Of a DNA stretch of 64,000 nt, positions 1-8,910 are shown one piece after another; the stretch's first letter is position 1, and the number at the start of each line of letters is the position of its first letter. The notes below the pieces were generated by a model. It searched no databases and was not told the DNA's origin. It worked only from the letters and a program-made list of their open reading frames with translations. Source of the DNA: Micromonospora_E sp048060115 (GTDB taxonomy: Bacteria > Actinomycetota > Actinomycetes > Mycobacteriales > Micromonosporaceae); the NCBI RefSeq assembly GCF_048060115.1, contig NZ_JBHMIM010000007.1, positions 82,793 to 146,792 of the forward strand. Direction: 5' to 3'. Both the position numbers and the translations under genes were made by a program.

Positions 1-26
1 TCGAGGTATCTGAGGGGAGGCGCCCA

Positions 27-1388
27 ATGGGTGTCCGTAACCAGCAACGCCGCGCCGCCAAGAAGAAGGCCAAGGAGCAGCGTCAGCGGCTGCGGGCCGA
101 GTCGACGGGTACGACGTACCCCGGGTCTGGCGGCTTCGGCGCGCCCACCGAGGCCGACCGGGTCGAGGCGGTGTTGCGCCTGGCCGCCCACGCGGCGTCG
201 CGGGATCTTCCCGACGAGCTCGACGACCGCGTCGCGGAGCTGGTGACCGCCGACGGCCGGGTGGTGGACCTGGTGCTGGGTTCCGCGTTCCAGCAGTGCG
301 TCACCGCGCTGTGGCAGCACGGCTGGATGCCGGCCGACCTGCTGCGGGTCGTCCGCCGCGAGTACGGCAAGCGGGCGGTGACGCTGATCGCCGGGCAGGC
401 CGAGACGCAACTGCGCGGCTACGCGGCGGCGACCGTGTCCGACCGCTGGCACAGCCAGCTACGGGAGCACGACATCGAGCCATGGTCGACCGACCGGCCG
501 GACCAGCGACTCACTTCCTGGGCCGAGCGATCCAAACTAGACCGTTTCAGTGCGCTGATCCTCGCGGTGCGGGTGCTCACGCTGATGGTCGAGTTGCCGA
601 GGCTGGAGCTGGTGGCGCCGCTGCCGGGCTCGGTCCGGCCCGGCGCGGCCGCCCCGGACCGGCACCGGCCGCCCGCCGGGTCCGATGCCGACGAGCGGCA
701 GCTCGGGCGGATCCGGGCGCTGCTGGCCAAGGCCGAGTCCACCGAGTTCCCGGAGGAGGCCGAGGCGCTGTCGGCCAAGGCCCAGGAGCTGATGACCCGG
801 TACAGCATCGACCACGCGCTGCTCGCCGCCGCGGACACGGCCGGCGACACGGCGCCACGTCCGATCGCCGTCCGGGTCGGTCTCGACGCCCCGTACGAGC
901 AGGCCAAGGCGCTGCTGCTGCAGCAGGTCGCCGAGGCGAACCGGTGCCGGTCGGTATGGTCGGCCAAGCTCGGGTTCGCCACCGTGGTCGGCTTCGCCGG
1001 GGACTGCGAGTCGGTGGAGTTGCTGCACACCTCCCTGCTCGTGCAGGCCACCACCGCACTGGTACGCAACGGACCGCAGCGCGGCCGGGGCGGGCAGTCG
1101 ACCACCCGGTCGTTCCGTCAGTCCTTCCTGGAGGCGTACGCGGTCCGGATCGGTCAGCGGCTGCAGTCGGTCGCCGACGATGCCGGCCGGGAGGCGGCCG
1201 AGCGTACCGGTGCCGCGCTGGTGCCGGTGCTGGCGGCCCGCGACGAGCAGGTCCGACAGGCCACCGAGCGGCTCTTCCCGGAACTCGGCGGCCGGACGAT
1301 CTCCGGCAACAACCGGGACGGCTGGATCGCCGGTACCGCCGCCGCCGATCAGGCCAGCCTTGGTGCCCGCCAACCCATCGCCAACTGA
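27..1388 (+). CDS. DUF2786 domain-containing protein
   Basis: A 453-residue soluble protein. The N-terminus is strongly basic (Lys/Arg/Gln-rich, residues ~5-25). Around residues 222-262 is a helical segment (RIRALLAKAEST, then KAQELMTRYSID) that matches the DUF2786 family, usually found in uncharacterised proteins of actinobacteria and phages. The remaining C-terminal part contains a Gly-rich basic stretch near residue 355. The start is supported by a good ribosome site (GAGGGGAGG) 7 bases upstream of the ATG. It converges on the aldehyde dehydrogenase gene downstream. No enzymatic motif is visible, and the basic N-terminus would fit nucleic-acid contact, which is only inference. Confidence 0.8.
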   Translation: MGVRNQQRRAAKKKAKEQRQRLRAESTGTTYPGSGGFGAPTEADRVEAVLRLAAHAASRDLPDELDDRVAELVTADGRVVDLVLGSAFQQCVTALWQHGWMPADLLRVVRREYGKRAVTLIAGQAETQLRGYAAATVSDRWHSQLREHDIEPWSTDRPDQRLTSWAERSKLDRFSALILAVRVLTLMVELPRLELVAPLPGSVRPGAAAPDRHRPPAGSDADERQLGRIRALLAKAESTEFPEEAEALSAKAQELMTRYSIDHALLAAADTAGDTAPRPIAVRVGLDAPYEQAKALLLQQVAEANRCRSVWSAKLGFATVVGFAGDCESVELLHTSLLVQATTALVRNGPQRGRGGQSTTRSFRQSFLEAYAVRIGQRLQSVADDAGREAAERTGAALVPVLAARDEQVRQATERLFPELGGRTISGNNRDGWIAGTAAADQASLGARQPIAN

Positions 1389-1422
1389 GCCGGCGAGGTG
1401 CCACGGGTGCGGGCCGCCGGCT
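1388..1422. terminator. Candidate bidirectional terminator between convergent genes
   Basis: An 8-bp inverted repeat, AGCCGGCG (1388-1395) and CGCCGGCT (1415-1422), lies between the stops of the DUF2786 gene and the convergent aldehyde dehydrogenase. There is no T-run, which is common in actinobacteria. The stem is short, so the call is tentative. Confidence 0.35.
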
Positions 1423-1429
1423 GCCGGCG

Positions 1430-2932
1430 TCAGTGCCGCCCGTAGCGCAGGCGGATCACCTTGACGATCCGGGCCACGTCGGCCGCGGTGCGCTCGAAGG
1501 TCATCGTCGGCAGCACCGACGGTGCCCGTCGCTGGGTGATCGCCTTCGCCCGCGCGAACTCCCGCAGGCCGTCCTCGCCGTGGATGCGGCCGAATCCGGA
1601 GTCGCCCATCCCGCCGAACGGCAGCTCGCTGAAGCCGACGAAGGTGAGCGCGGAGTTGACCGAGACCATGCCGCTGTGGATCCGGCGGGCGATCGCGATG
1701 GCCCGCCGCTTGCCGAAGACCGAGCCGCCCAGCCCGTACCGGCTGTCGTTGGTCCGCGCGAGCGCCTCGTCGATGGTGGACACCCGGTGGATGACGACGG
1801 TGGGGCCGAAGGTTTCCTCGTGGGCCGCGGCACAGTCGTGCGGCACGTCGACCAGCACCGTGGGGTGCACGAACGGCGGTCGCACCGCTGTCGCGCCGCC
1901 GAGCACCGCACGTGCGCCCCGGGCCAGCGCTTCGTCGATGTGTCGGCGGATCACCTCGATCTGGCCGGGCATGGTGATCGGCCCGAGATGGTCGCCCGGG
2001 TCCTCGCCGACGGTCAGTCGACCGGCCCGTTCCACCACAGCGGTGACGAACGCGTCGTAGACCGGGTCGAGTACGTACACCCGCTCGATGCCGATGCAGC
2101 TCTGCCCGGCGTTGGTCATCGACCCCCAGACGCAGGCCTCCGCCGCCGCCTCGATGTCGGCGTCGTCGTCAACGATCATCGCGTCCTTGCCGCCGGCCTC
2201 GATCAGCACCGGGGTGAGCGTTTCGGCGCAGGTCGCCATCACCTGGCGGCCGGTCCGGGTGGAGCCGGTGAACGCGACCTTGTCGACTCCGGACCGGCAC
2301 AGGTCGGCGCCGACCTGGCCGGTGCCGTGCACGATCTGCAGTACGGGGCGTTCGTCGACGACCTCGGTGAACGTGTCGACCAGCCATTGGCCGGTCGCCG
2401 GGGTGTACTCGCTCGGTTTGAAGACCACGGCGTTGCCGGCGGCCAGCGCGTACGCGATGGAACCGACCGGGGTGACCACCGGGTAGTTCCACGGGCCGAT
2501 AACCGCGACCACCCCGAGCGGTTGGTATTCGAGGTGACCGCTGAACTCGGCGGTGACCAGTCTGGTCCGGGTACGGCGTGGACCAAGCGACCGCTTGGCG
2601 TTGCGCGCGGCCCAGTCGATGTGCTCCACGGCGGCGGCGATCTCGACGACCGCGTCCGCGACCGGCTTGCCGCCCTCGCGGTTGATCAGATCGGCGAGCT
2701 CGGTCGTCTGTTCGGCGATCAGTGAACACCACCCCAGCAGCCGGCGTCGGCGTTCGGCGTGACCGAGACCGATCCACCAGCGGCCAGCGTCGCGCGCGGC
2801 GGCCGTGGCCGTCCGTGTCCGGTCGCCGCCGGCCACCGGGAAGCGACCCACCTCGACGCCGGTGGCCGGATGGGACGAGACCAGGAAACCGTCGTCGATC
2901 ACCGGCTGGCCGGGGACGCGGATCGCTGCCAT
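1430..2932 (-). CDS. NAD(P)-dependent aldehyde dehydrogenase (succinic semialdehyde dehydrogenase-like)
   Basis: A full-length, 500-residue member of the aldehyde dehydrogenase superfamily that oxidises an aldehyde to the acid with NAD(P)+. Visible family marks are the IGPWNYP cofactor-binding strand (~res 143-149), a GSTRTG nucleotide turn, the general-base Glu in LIEAGGKD (~res 243) and the catalytic Cys in NAGQSCIG (~res 279). The late ELPFGGMGDSGFGR motif is also present. The sequence resembles actinobacterial succinate-semialdehyde or broad-range dehydrogenases, but the substrate cannot be read from sequence. It is a single gene with its own promoter region shared with the divergent FHA gene. 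Confidence 0.9.
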   Translation of the reverse strand: MAAIRVPGQPVIDDGFLVSSHPATGVEVGRFPVAGGDRTRTATAAARDAGRWWIGLGHAERRRRLLGWCSLIAEQTTELADLINREGGKPVADAVVEIAAAVEHIDWAARNAKRSLGPRRTRTRLVTAEFSGHLEYQPLGVVAVIGPWNYPVVTPVGSIAYALAAGNAVVFKPSEYTPATGQWLVDTFTEVVDERPVLQIVHGTGQVGADLCRSGVDKVAFTGSTRTGRQVMATCAETLTPVLIEAGGKDAMIVDDDADIEAAAEACVWGSMTNAGQSCIGIERVYVLDPVYDAFVTAVVERAGRLTVGEDPGDHLGPITMPGQIEVIRRHIDEALARGARAVLGGATAVRPPFVHPTVLVDVPHDCAAAHEETFGPTVVIHRVSTIDEALARTNDSRYGLGGSVFGKRRAIAIARRIHSGMVSVNSALTFVGFSELPFGGMGDSGFGRIHGEDGLREFARAKAITQRRAPSVLPTMTFERTAADVARIVKVIRLRYGRH

Positions 2933-3231
2933 CTGGGCTCCTCCTCGGCCGCCGACCGGGTGGGGGTCGTCCGTTGGCCGTAAAGTCTAGACATGAAAGA
3001 CACTTACAGGTAGCAAGCTTCGATTCATGGCAATGTATTGACAGCTCTGACCGGGTGTCGCCGCTGTTGTCCGGTTGTCGTAGGCGATCACCGAACCGGT
3101 GGCGCGGTGCTGGACCGGCCGGCGGCCAATACCGGACGAGGGACCGTACCCGTCGTCGGCACCGCCTGGCAGGCTGCATCCGGTGCGGCGCGCAACGCGT
3201 CGCCACCGAGGGAAAGGCGTTGCATCACCCG
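2933..3231. promoter_or_regulatory. Divergent intergenic region (aldehyde dehydrogenase / FHA gene)
   Basis: About 300 bases without a convincing gene. It is less GC-rich than its surroundings around 2980-3045. It contains an 8-bp palindrome GTCTAGAC at 2985-2992, placed where a repressor of the minus-strand dehydrogenase could bind. It also contains a TTGACA hexamer at about 3037 on the plus strand with no good -10 partner. An open frame crosses the region in phase with the FHA gene, but its upstream part has no family similarity that I recognise. Confidence 0.4.
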
Positions 3232-3786
3232 ATGTCCGATCACCAGTCGTTGCTACCCCTGCTGCAGATGGTCAACGGACCCACGCCGGGAGCGACCTAC
3301 CGACTTGTCCCGGGTAGCCGGGCGATCGGCCGGGCGATCGGCCAGGACGCCGGGCAGGACATCACCATCGACGACGGCAAGGTCAGCCGGTGTCATGCGG
3401 TGCTCGACGTCGCCGGCGGGCGCGTGGTGCTCACCGATCAGGCGTCGACCAACGGGACCTGGATCAACGACCTGCGCATCGAGCAGCCCACCGAACTGCG
3501 CGACGGCGACCGGATCCGCGTCGGCGGGATCGAACTGCGCTTCTATGACCCTTCGTCGGCGCTCACCGATCCGGTCGGCACCAGGATCCCCCGGTTGGCC
3601 ACCGCGGCGTCGCCCGGTGAACCGATCCGGCCGACCACCGGGCTGCGTTCGCCGTTGCATGCCGCGCTGGGCGAGCCCACCCAGGCGATGCATCCCGCGC
3701 GCCGGCAGAGCATGCTGTTGATGGCCGGACTCGCGGGGGTGTTCCTGATGGGCTGGCTCACCTGGCTGGTAGTGGTGATCTCCTGA
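3232..3786 (+). CDS. FHA domain protein with C-terminal membrane anchor
   Basis: A 184-residue protein. Residues ~10-105 form a forkhead-associated domain, which binds phosphothreonine on partner proteins. Diagnostic residues are visible: the SRCH core (Ser-Arg-x-His) and the STNGTWIND loop. A low-complexity linker follows. A single hydrophobic segment (~res 161-183, LLMAGLAGVFLMGWL) then ends the protein, so the FHA domain would face the cytoplasm. The frame stays open for ~500 bases upstream, but the FHA homology begins just after this ATG. A TTG at 3220 is another possible start. FHA proteins usually work with Ser/Thr kinases, and none is encoded here. Confidence 0.8.
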   Translation: MSDHQSLLPLLQMVNGPTPGATYRLVPGSRAIGRAIGQDAGQDITIDDGKVSRCHAVLDVAGGRVVLTDQASTNGTWINDLRIEQPTELRDGDRIRVGGIELRFYDPSSALTDPVGTRIPRLATAASPGEPIRPTTGLRSPLHAALGEPTQAMHPARRQSMLLMAGLAGVFLMGWLTWLVVVIS

Positions 3787-3852
3787 GGTTTAGCCTGCGT
3801 CAAGCACGCAGGTCGGCGTGCGGAACCTGGCCGGCGACGGACGGAGACGCAG

Positions 3853-5535
3853 ATGGCGCGCGAGTTCAACACCGTGGGAGTGGTCGGACTCGGCACGATG
3901 GGGGCCGGGATCGTCGAGGTCTTCGCCCGTAACGGCGTCGACGTGATCGCGGTGGAGATCAACGAGTCGGCGCTGGACAGGGGCCGGGCGAACCTGGCCG
4001 CCTCCACCGACCGGGCCGTGGCCCGGGGCAAGCTCGACCCGGTCGACCGGGACGCCCTGCACAGCCGGGTCACCTTCGCGGTCGGCCTGCCCGCCCTGCG
4101 CGACGCCGACCTGGTCGTCGAGGCGGTCCCCGAACGGCTCGACCTCAAGCGGCGCCTGCTCGCCGAGCTCGACCAGGTGTGCGAACCGGCCGCGATCCTG
4201 GCGACCAACACCTCGTCGCTGAGCGTCACCGAGCTGGCGGTGGCGACCAGCCGCCCCGGGCAGGTGATCGGCCTGCACTTCTTCAACCCCGCGCCGGTGA
4301 TGAAGCTCATCGAGGTGATCCGCACCGTCGTCACCGAACCCGACGTGGTCAGCGACGTCGAGGCGCTCTGCGCCCGGCTCGGCAAGGTCGGGGTGAGCAT
4401 CGGGGACCGGGCCGGATTCATCGCCAACGCGCTGCTGTTCGGCTACCTCAACCAGGCGATCGGCCTTTACGACGCGCGGTACGCCGCCCGCGAGGACATC
4501 GACGCGGCCATGCGACTAGCCTGCCGACTGCCGATGGGCCCGCTGGCGCTACTCGACCTGATCGGGCTGGACACCGCGTACGAGGTGCTCGACACCATGT
4601 ACCGCCGGGGCGGTCGGGACCGCCGGCACGCGCCGGCGCCGTTGCTACGGCAGATGGTCACCGCGGGCCTGCTGGGCCGCAAGTCCGGTCGGGGCTTCTA
4701 CACCTACGAACGGCCGGGCTCGTCGCGGCTGACCCCGGACGGCCTCACCCCGCAGGCCGGTACGCTGACCGACAGCGGTGCCGGTCCGGTTCCGCGTACC
4801 GTCGGGGTGGTCGGCTCCGGTCCGACCGCGACCGGCCTGGCCGACCTCCTGCGCGGCGCCGGGTTCGAGGTGCTGTCTGTCGGGTACGACGCCGACCGGG
4901 ACACCGTGGCACCGCTGGCCGACGTCGACCTGGTCGTCGAGGCGGTCCCGGACGATCTCGAGATCAAGAAGGCACTGTTCGCCGGCCTCGACGGGATCTG
5001 CAAACCTGGTGTGCCGCTGGTCACCACCACGTCGACGCTGCCGGTGATCGACATCGCGATGGCCACCGGGCGCCCGGCAGACGTGCTGGGCCTGCGGCTG
5101 CGTGGCCCGGCCCCGTTCAGCGAACTCGTCGAGGTGGTGCACACGATCCGGACCGCCCCGGCCACCGTGACCACCGCCCGCGCGCTCTGCGCCTCGCTCG
5201 GCAAGACCGCCGTGACCTGCGGCGACCGCGCCGGCGCGATCGTCGACGCGTTGCTGCTGCCGTACCTCAACGACGCCGTACGGATGCTGGAGGCCAGCTA
5301 TTCGACGGCGGACGACATCGACGCGGCGATGAAGCTGGGCTGCGGCTACCCGGTCGGCCCGTTCGAGCTGCTGGACACCCTAGGGCTGGACGTCGCCCTG
5401 GACATCCTGCGGACGATCTACCGGGAGGCGCCGGAGCCGGGACTCGCTCCCGCCCCACTGCTGCGGCACATGGTCACCGCTGGGCGTCTCGGCCGCAGCA
5501 CCGGGCAGGGCTTCCGCGCGCACCCCGACCGCTGA
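3853..5535 (+). CDS. 3-hydroxyacyl-CoA dehydrogenase, tandem-duplicated, second copy degenerate
   Basis: 560 residues containing two copies of the 3-hydroxyacyl/3-hydroxybutyryl-CoA dehydrogenase module, which oxidises 3-hydroxyacyl-CoA with NAD+. Copy 1 (res ~6-285) is complete: Rossmann turn GLGTMG, catalytic His142 in HFFNP with the following LIEV Glu, and Asn in GFIANALL. Copy 2 (res ~313-560) aligns at a constant offset of ~273 residues. There the turn is GSGPTA, the His position is Arg415 (GLRLRGP), and the late Asn is Asp (GAIVDALL). Copy 1 is therefore predicted active and copy 2 structural or regulatory. The start has a good ribosome site (ACGGAG). Paired-module enzymes of this length are known in actinomycetes. 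Confidence 0.88.
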   Translation: MAREFNTVGVVGLGTMGAGIVEVFARNGVDVIAVEINESALDRGRANLAASTDRAVARGKLDPVDRDALHSRVTFAVGLPALRDADLVVEAVPERLDLKRRLLAELDQVCEPAAILATNTSSLSVTELAVATSRPGQVIGLHFFNPAPVMKLIEVIRTVVTEPDVVSDVEALCARLGKVGVSIGDRAGFIANALLFGYLNQAIGLYDARYAAREDIDAAMRLACRLPMGPLALLDLIGLDTAYEVLDTMYRRGGRDRRHAPAPLLRQMVTAGLLGRKSGRGFYTYERPGSSRLTPDGLTPQAGTLTDSGAGPVPRTVGVVGSGPTATGLADLLRGAGFEVLSVGYDADRDTVAPLADVDLVVEAVPDDLEIKKALFAGLDGICKPGVPLVTTTSTLPVIDIAMATGRPADVLGLRLRGPAPFSELVEVVHTIRTAPATVTTARALCASLGKTAVTCGDRAGAIVDALLLPYLNDAVRMLEASYSTADDIDAAMKLGCGYPVGPFELLDTLGLDVALDILRTIYREAPEPGLAPAPLLRHMVTAGRLGRSTGQGFRAHPDR

Positions 5536-5592
5536 CCGGGCGACCACGGCCGGCCTGCTGACCGGCCGGCTCCGCGACGTACCCTTCAGCTC

Positions 5593-5955
5593 ATGAGTCC
5601 GCGCCGTAACCGTCCGGTCCGTCGGGACAGCGGGAGCCGATCCGGACACGGCACCGGCGGTCCGCCCGAGCCGGTCGATCAGGAGCGGGTACGCCGAGGC
5701 GTTGCCGCGGTGCAGTCGTGGAGCGACGGCGACTGGATGGTGCGCTCGGTGCCGGGGCCGGCGGCCACCAAGACGTACCGCTGCCCCGGATGCGTGCAGG
5801 AGATCCGCCCCGGGGTGCCGCACCTGGTGGCCTGGCCGGCGGACGGTCGCGGGGACCTGACCGACCGGCGGCACTGGCACCAGGGCTGCTGGCGGGCTCG
5901 GGAACAGCGTCGGCCGGCGATCGAACGGTCCCGATCGGCCCCGCGCCACGGCTGA
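5593..5955 (+). CDS. Conserved small Cys/His-containing protein of unknown function
   Basis: A 120-residue basic protein. The only recognisable element is a probable metal-binding pattern: CPGC (~res 64-67), a His in GVPHLV, then HWHQGCW (~res 97-103). Both ends are Arg/Pro-rich and probably disordered. I believe similar short proteins occur widely in actinomycetes without a known role. It lies between the dehydrogenase and a hydrolase in the same direction and could be co-transcribed with the latter. Confidence 0.65.
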   Translation: MSPRRNRPVRRDSGSRSGHGTGGPPEPVDQERVRRGVAAVQSWSDGDWMVRSVPGPAATKTYRCPGCVQEIRPGVPHLVAWPADGRGDLTDRRHWHQGCWRAREQRRPAIERSRSAPRHG

Positions 5956-6019
5956 GTCGCGGGCCACCTCCGGCGGCGGGCTCCGTGCGCCGTGATCGAC
6001 CCGGTGGGAGACTGGTCCG

Positions 6020-6835
6020 GTGAGCGAGCCGATCCGATCCATGTCGATTCTGCCCGCCGAGCGCCGGGACATCGAGCTGCGTACCGCCGACGGGCTCACC
6101 CTGGTCGGCGAGCTCGCGGTGCCGGTCGACCGGCCGCCGGTCGCGACCCTGATCTGTCTGCATCCGTTGCCGACCCACGGCGGGATGATGGACAGCCACG
6201 TCTTCCGCAAGGCCGCCTGGCGGTTGCCGGCCCTGGCCGGTCTGGCGGTGCTGCGGTTCAACACCAGGGGCACCAGCAGCGTCCGGGGCACCAGCGAGGG
6301 CAGTTTCGACCACGCCGAGGGGGAGCGGTTCGACGTCGCGGCGGCGATCGAGTACGCCGAGTTCGCCGAGCTGCCCCGGATCTGGCTGCTCGGCTGGTCC
6401 TTCGGCACCGATCTGGCCCTGCGGCACGGCTGTGACCCGGCCGTCGAAGGGGCGATCCTGCTGTCCCCGCCACTGCGCTTCGCCACCGAGGCGGACCTGG
6501 CCCACTGGTCGGCGTCGGGCAAGCCGGTCACCGCGCTGGTGCCGGAGCTGGACGACTATCTGCGCCCGGCCGAGGCGGCCGAGCGGTTCGCCGCACTCGG
6601 CCAGGCCGAGGTGGTCGGTGTGCCGGGGGCCCGTCATCTCTGGGTGGGTCAGGTGGAGCGGGTGCTCGACGAAGTGGTCCGGCGGGTCGCGCCGCAGGTC
6701 CCGGTGCCGCTGCCGACCAGCTGGGCCGGCCCGATGTCCGCCGGTGACGCCAGCGCGTACGCCGACCGGACGGTGGCGGCGTTCGCCGACGTGCCGGTCT
6801 CCGGGCCGGCGCAACGCGTCGCCGACGAAGACTGA
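6020..6835 (+). CDS. Alpha/beta hydrolase
   Basis: A 271-residue alpha/beta-hydrolase fold protein. The nucleophile elbow GWSFG is visible (Ser ~126). The oxyanion-region motif HPLPTHGG (~res 51-58) and the strand-turn VLRFNTRGTSS are typical of the dienelactone hydrolase / serine aminopeptidase-like branch. A C-terminal GARHLW motif probably carries the catalytic His. The GTG start has a GGGAGA ribosome site. The natural substrate is unknown, and it is placed here as a soluble cytoplasmic esterase-like enzyme. Confidence 0.8.
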   Translation: MSEPIRSMSILPAERRDIELRTADGLTLVGELAVPVDRPPVATLICLHPLPTHGGMMDSHVFRKAAWRLPALAGLAVLRFNTRGTSSVRGTSEGSFDHAEGERFDVAAAIEYAEFAELPRIWLLGWSFGTDLALRHGCDPAVEGAILLSPPLRFATEADLAHWSASGKPVTALVPELDDYLRPAEAAERFAALGQAEVVGVPGARHLWVGQVERVLDEVVRRVAPQVPVPLPTSWAGPMSAGDASAYADRTVAAFADVPVSGPAQRVADED

Positions 6836-6889
6836 CTGGCCCGGCGGTCGCTGAGGACGGCCGACTGGTGATGGTGGGTCGGTGCGTCG

Positions 6890-7894
6890 TCAGCCGGCGG
6901 TCCGCTGGAGCCGTTCGGTGGTCGGCCGTTCCTCGTCGACCGGCGGGTAGCCGGCCGCCCAGTCGGCCCTGGCCCGCCAGACACCGACCCAGTCGACTCC
7001 TCGGGAACGGTCCCGACCAAGGACGGTCTTGCCGATCGCCCGTAGGCCGACCCCGGCGGCCAACATCCCGACGGCGATCCGCGCCCGCAGCGGTGACCAG
7101 TGGCGTCTCAGGTAGGTGGCCTTGCCGCGGAGCAGCCGGATGCGCTGCCCGTCGGAGCTGGACGAGGCGCCGACCAGGTGCACGACCTGTGCGGTCGGGG
7201 TGAGCAACGGTCGGGCACCGAGCTCGCGGGCCCGGGCGCTCAGGTCGATGTCCTCGCTGTAGAGGAAGTACTGCGGGTCGAACCCGCCGAGCCGGCCGAA
7301 GAGCTCCCGCTCGATCAGCAGGATGCAGCCGGACAGCGCCGGGACCTCCCGTACGCTGCGCCGGTCGTAGTCCGGTAGCCCTTCGGGGTCCGCCCAGGCC
7401 CGTCCCCGGAACGCGGTCGACAGCCCGCTGGCGAACCCGAAGACGCTCCACAGGCTCGGCATACCCCAACAGGAGTAGTTGTCGTCGGTGCCGTCCGGGT
7501 GCAGGGTCCGTCCGGTGTACAGCCCGTGGCCGGGGTGCTGGTCGGCGAAGGTGACCAACTCGGTGACCGGATGCCCGACCGGCAGCGTGTCCGGGTTGAG
7601 GCAGAGCAGGTAGCGCCCGGAGCTGACCATCGCGCCACGGTTCACCCCTCGGCCGAAGCCGACGTTGGTGGTGAGCCGGACCAGGCGTACCTGCGGGAAG
7701 TGGGTGGCGATCGCGTCGGCCGAAACGTCGCCCGAGGCGTTGTCGACCACGACGACCTCGGCGGTGACCTGCGGGGTCAGGCTTGCGTACAGCTCGGTCA
7801 GGCAGCGTCGGATCAGCTCGCTGGTGTTGTACGAGACGATGATGATCGAGACGTCGGGGCGGCCGGTGGCCGCTTGCCAGTGCTGACCGGTCAC
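6890..7894 (-). CDS. Family 2 glycosyltransferase (rhamnosyltransferase-like)
   Basis: A 334-residue GT-A fold glycosyltransferase that transfers a sugar from a nucleotide donor to a growing surface glycan. The N-terminal half shows VSIIIVSYNTSE (~res 14-25), VVVDNASGD, the TNVGFGRGVNRG motif and the metal-binding LNPDT (Asp ~ res 101). A C-terminal hydrophobic/basic stretch (~res 280-310) may associate with the membrane. It overlaps the upstream WecG-type gene by 4 bases (ATGA), so the two are translationally coupled. It is the left-hand limit of the polysaccharide locus. The donor sugar is not predictable. Confidence 0.85.
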   Translation of the reverse strand: MTGQHWQAATGRPDVSIIIVSYNTSELIRRCLTELYASLTPQVTAEVVVVDNASGDVSADAIATHFPQVRLVRLTTNVGFGRGVNRGAMVSSGRYLLCLNPDTLPVGHPVTELVTFADQHPGHGLYTGRTLHPDGTDDNYSCWGMPSLWSVFGFASGLSTAFRGRAWADPEGLPDYDRRSVREVPALSGCILLIERELFGRLGGFDPQYFLYSEDIDLSARARELGARPLLTPTAQVVHLVGASSSSDGQRIRLLRGKATYLRRHWSPLRARIAVGMLAAGVGLRAIGKTVLGRDRSRGVDWVGVWRARADWAAGYPPVDEERPTTERLQRTAG

Positions 7895-8805
7895 GACCGC
7901 TTGCCAGTGCTGACCGGGTCGCTACGGCGGTCGCGCCGGCCGGCCCGGGGTGCCGGGATCCGGCGGGACAGCGGGGGTGCCGGGGTGGTCGCGCTGGTGG
8001 CACCGCCGGCCCGGAGCCGGGTCTGCACACTGCCGCCGAGCAGCTGTACGGCGAACGGCACGTCGTGCAGCAGGTACCGGCGCATCAGTCGCTGTGGCTC
8101 GCCGAGCAGCCGGTGCACCCACTCCAACCCGGTGCGCTGCATCCACCGGGGAGCCCTGCGGTGTACGCCGGCGACGAAGCCGATCGCCGCTCCGCAGCCC
8201 ATGAACCAGGTCCGGGGCAACAGTGGGCGCAGCCGGGCGATGAGCCGCTCCTGTTTGGGGAAGCCGAGGCCGACGTAGACCAGGTCCGGCGCTGCGGCGA
8301 CCACCTCGGCGCAGATCTGGTCGAGTTGCTCCTCGGAGGTGTCGAACCCGAACGGCGGGCTCAGTTCACCGGCGATGGCGAGCTGCGGAAACCGCGTCCG
8401 CAGTACCGAGGCGGCCTGAACGGCGGTACCTGGCTCGCCGCCGAGCAGGTAGACCGAGCGGCCGTGCTCGCCGAGTGCCCGGGACAGGCTCCAGATCAAG
8501 TCGGAGCCGGGCACCCGCGCCGGCAGCGGCTTGCCGCTGATTCGGCTGGCCCAGATCAGCGGCGCGCCGTCGGCGACCACCAAGGATGATGACTGTATGT
8601 AATTGAAGCATTCTTCTTCGCGACTGGCGCGACGAAGGATGTCCACATTTGGGGTTATTATCTGCCCGCCGCAGCCAGCCTCTAGGGCGTCCACCACGTG
8701 GTGAACGACTTCTTCCTCCCGGATCGGATCGAAGGCGACATTGCGGAGGGTAACCCGATGCCTGTCTGCGGTGACGGAATCCTGGTCCTGGGGCACACGG
8801 AGCAC
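7891..8805 (-). CDS. WecG/TagA/CpsF family glycosyltransferase
   Basis: About 304 residues. This family (GT26) adds an early sugar, often an N-acetylmannosamine type, to undecaprenyl-linked glycan intermediates at the inner membrane face. Family marks are TPNVDILRRA, VVADGAPLIWASRI (catalytic-region Asp), VYLLGG, VYVGLGFPKQE and the late RAPRWMQRTGLEWVHRLLGEPQRL. The open frame extends upstream to 9000, but that part has no homology and would run into the divergent glycosyltransferase. The GTG at 8805 is the preferred start. The DNA encoding the first ~70 residues is noticeably less GC-rich than the surroundings. Confidence 0.88.
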   Translation of the reverse strand: MLRVPQDQDSVTADRHRVTLRNVAFDPIREEEVVHHVVDALEAGCGGQIITPNVDILRRASREEECFNYIQSSSLVVADGAPLIWASRISGKPLPARVPGSDLIWSLSRALGEHGRSVYLLGGEPGTAVQAASVLRTRFPQLAIAGELSPPFGFDTSEEQLDQICAEVVAAAPDLVYVGLGFPKQERLIARLRPLLPRTWFMGCGAAIGFVAGVHRRAPRWMQRTGLEWVHRLLGEPQRLMRRYLLHDVPFAVQLLGGSVQTRLRAGGATSATTPAPPLSRRIPAPRAGRRDRRSDPVSTGKRS

Positions 8806-8910
8806 GCTACCCGGCGCTCTGGTCCGCCGGATGGTCCAATCGGTGTCAGCTAGGTGATAGTGAGGTTGTCCATTCGACCGGTTGTCGTATCCCCCGCAAA
8901 TGGAACGATC

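Noticed and set aside
296..2725. An 809-codon open frame spanning the DUF2786 and aldehyde dehydrogenase genes
   Set aside because: It lies over two clearly recognised genes in other frames, has Arg/Gly/Ala-only composition and no homology. It is a high-GC shadow frame.
6836..6889. Terminator between the convergent hydrolase and GT2 genes
   Set aside because: The best pairing is six bases including a G-T wobble. Not above what random GC-rich sequence would give.
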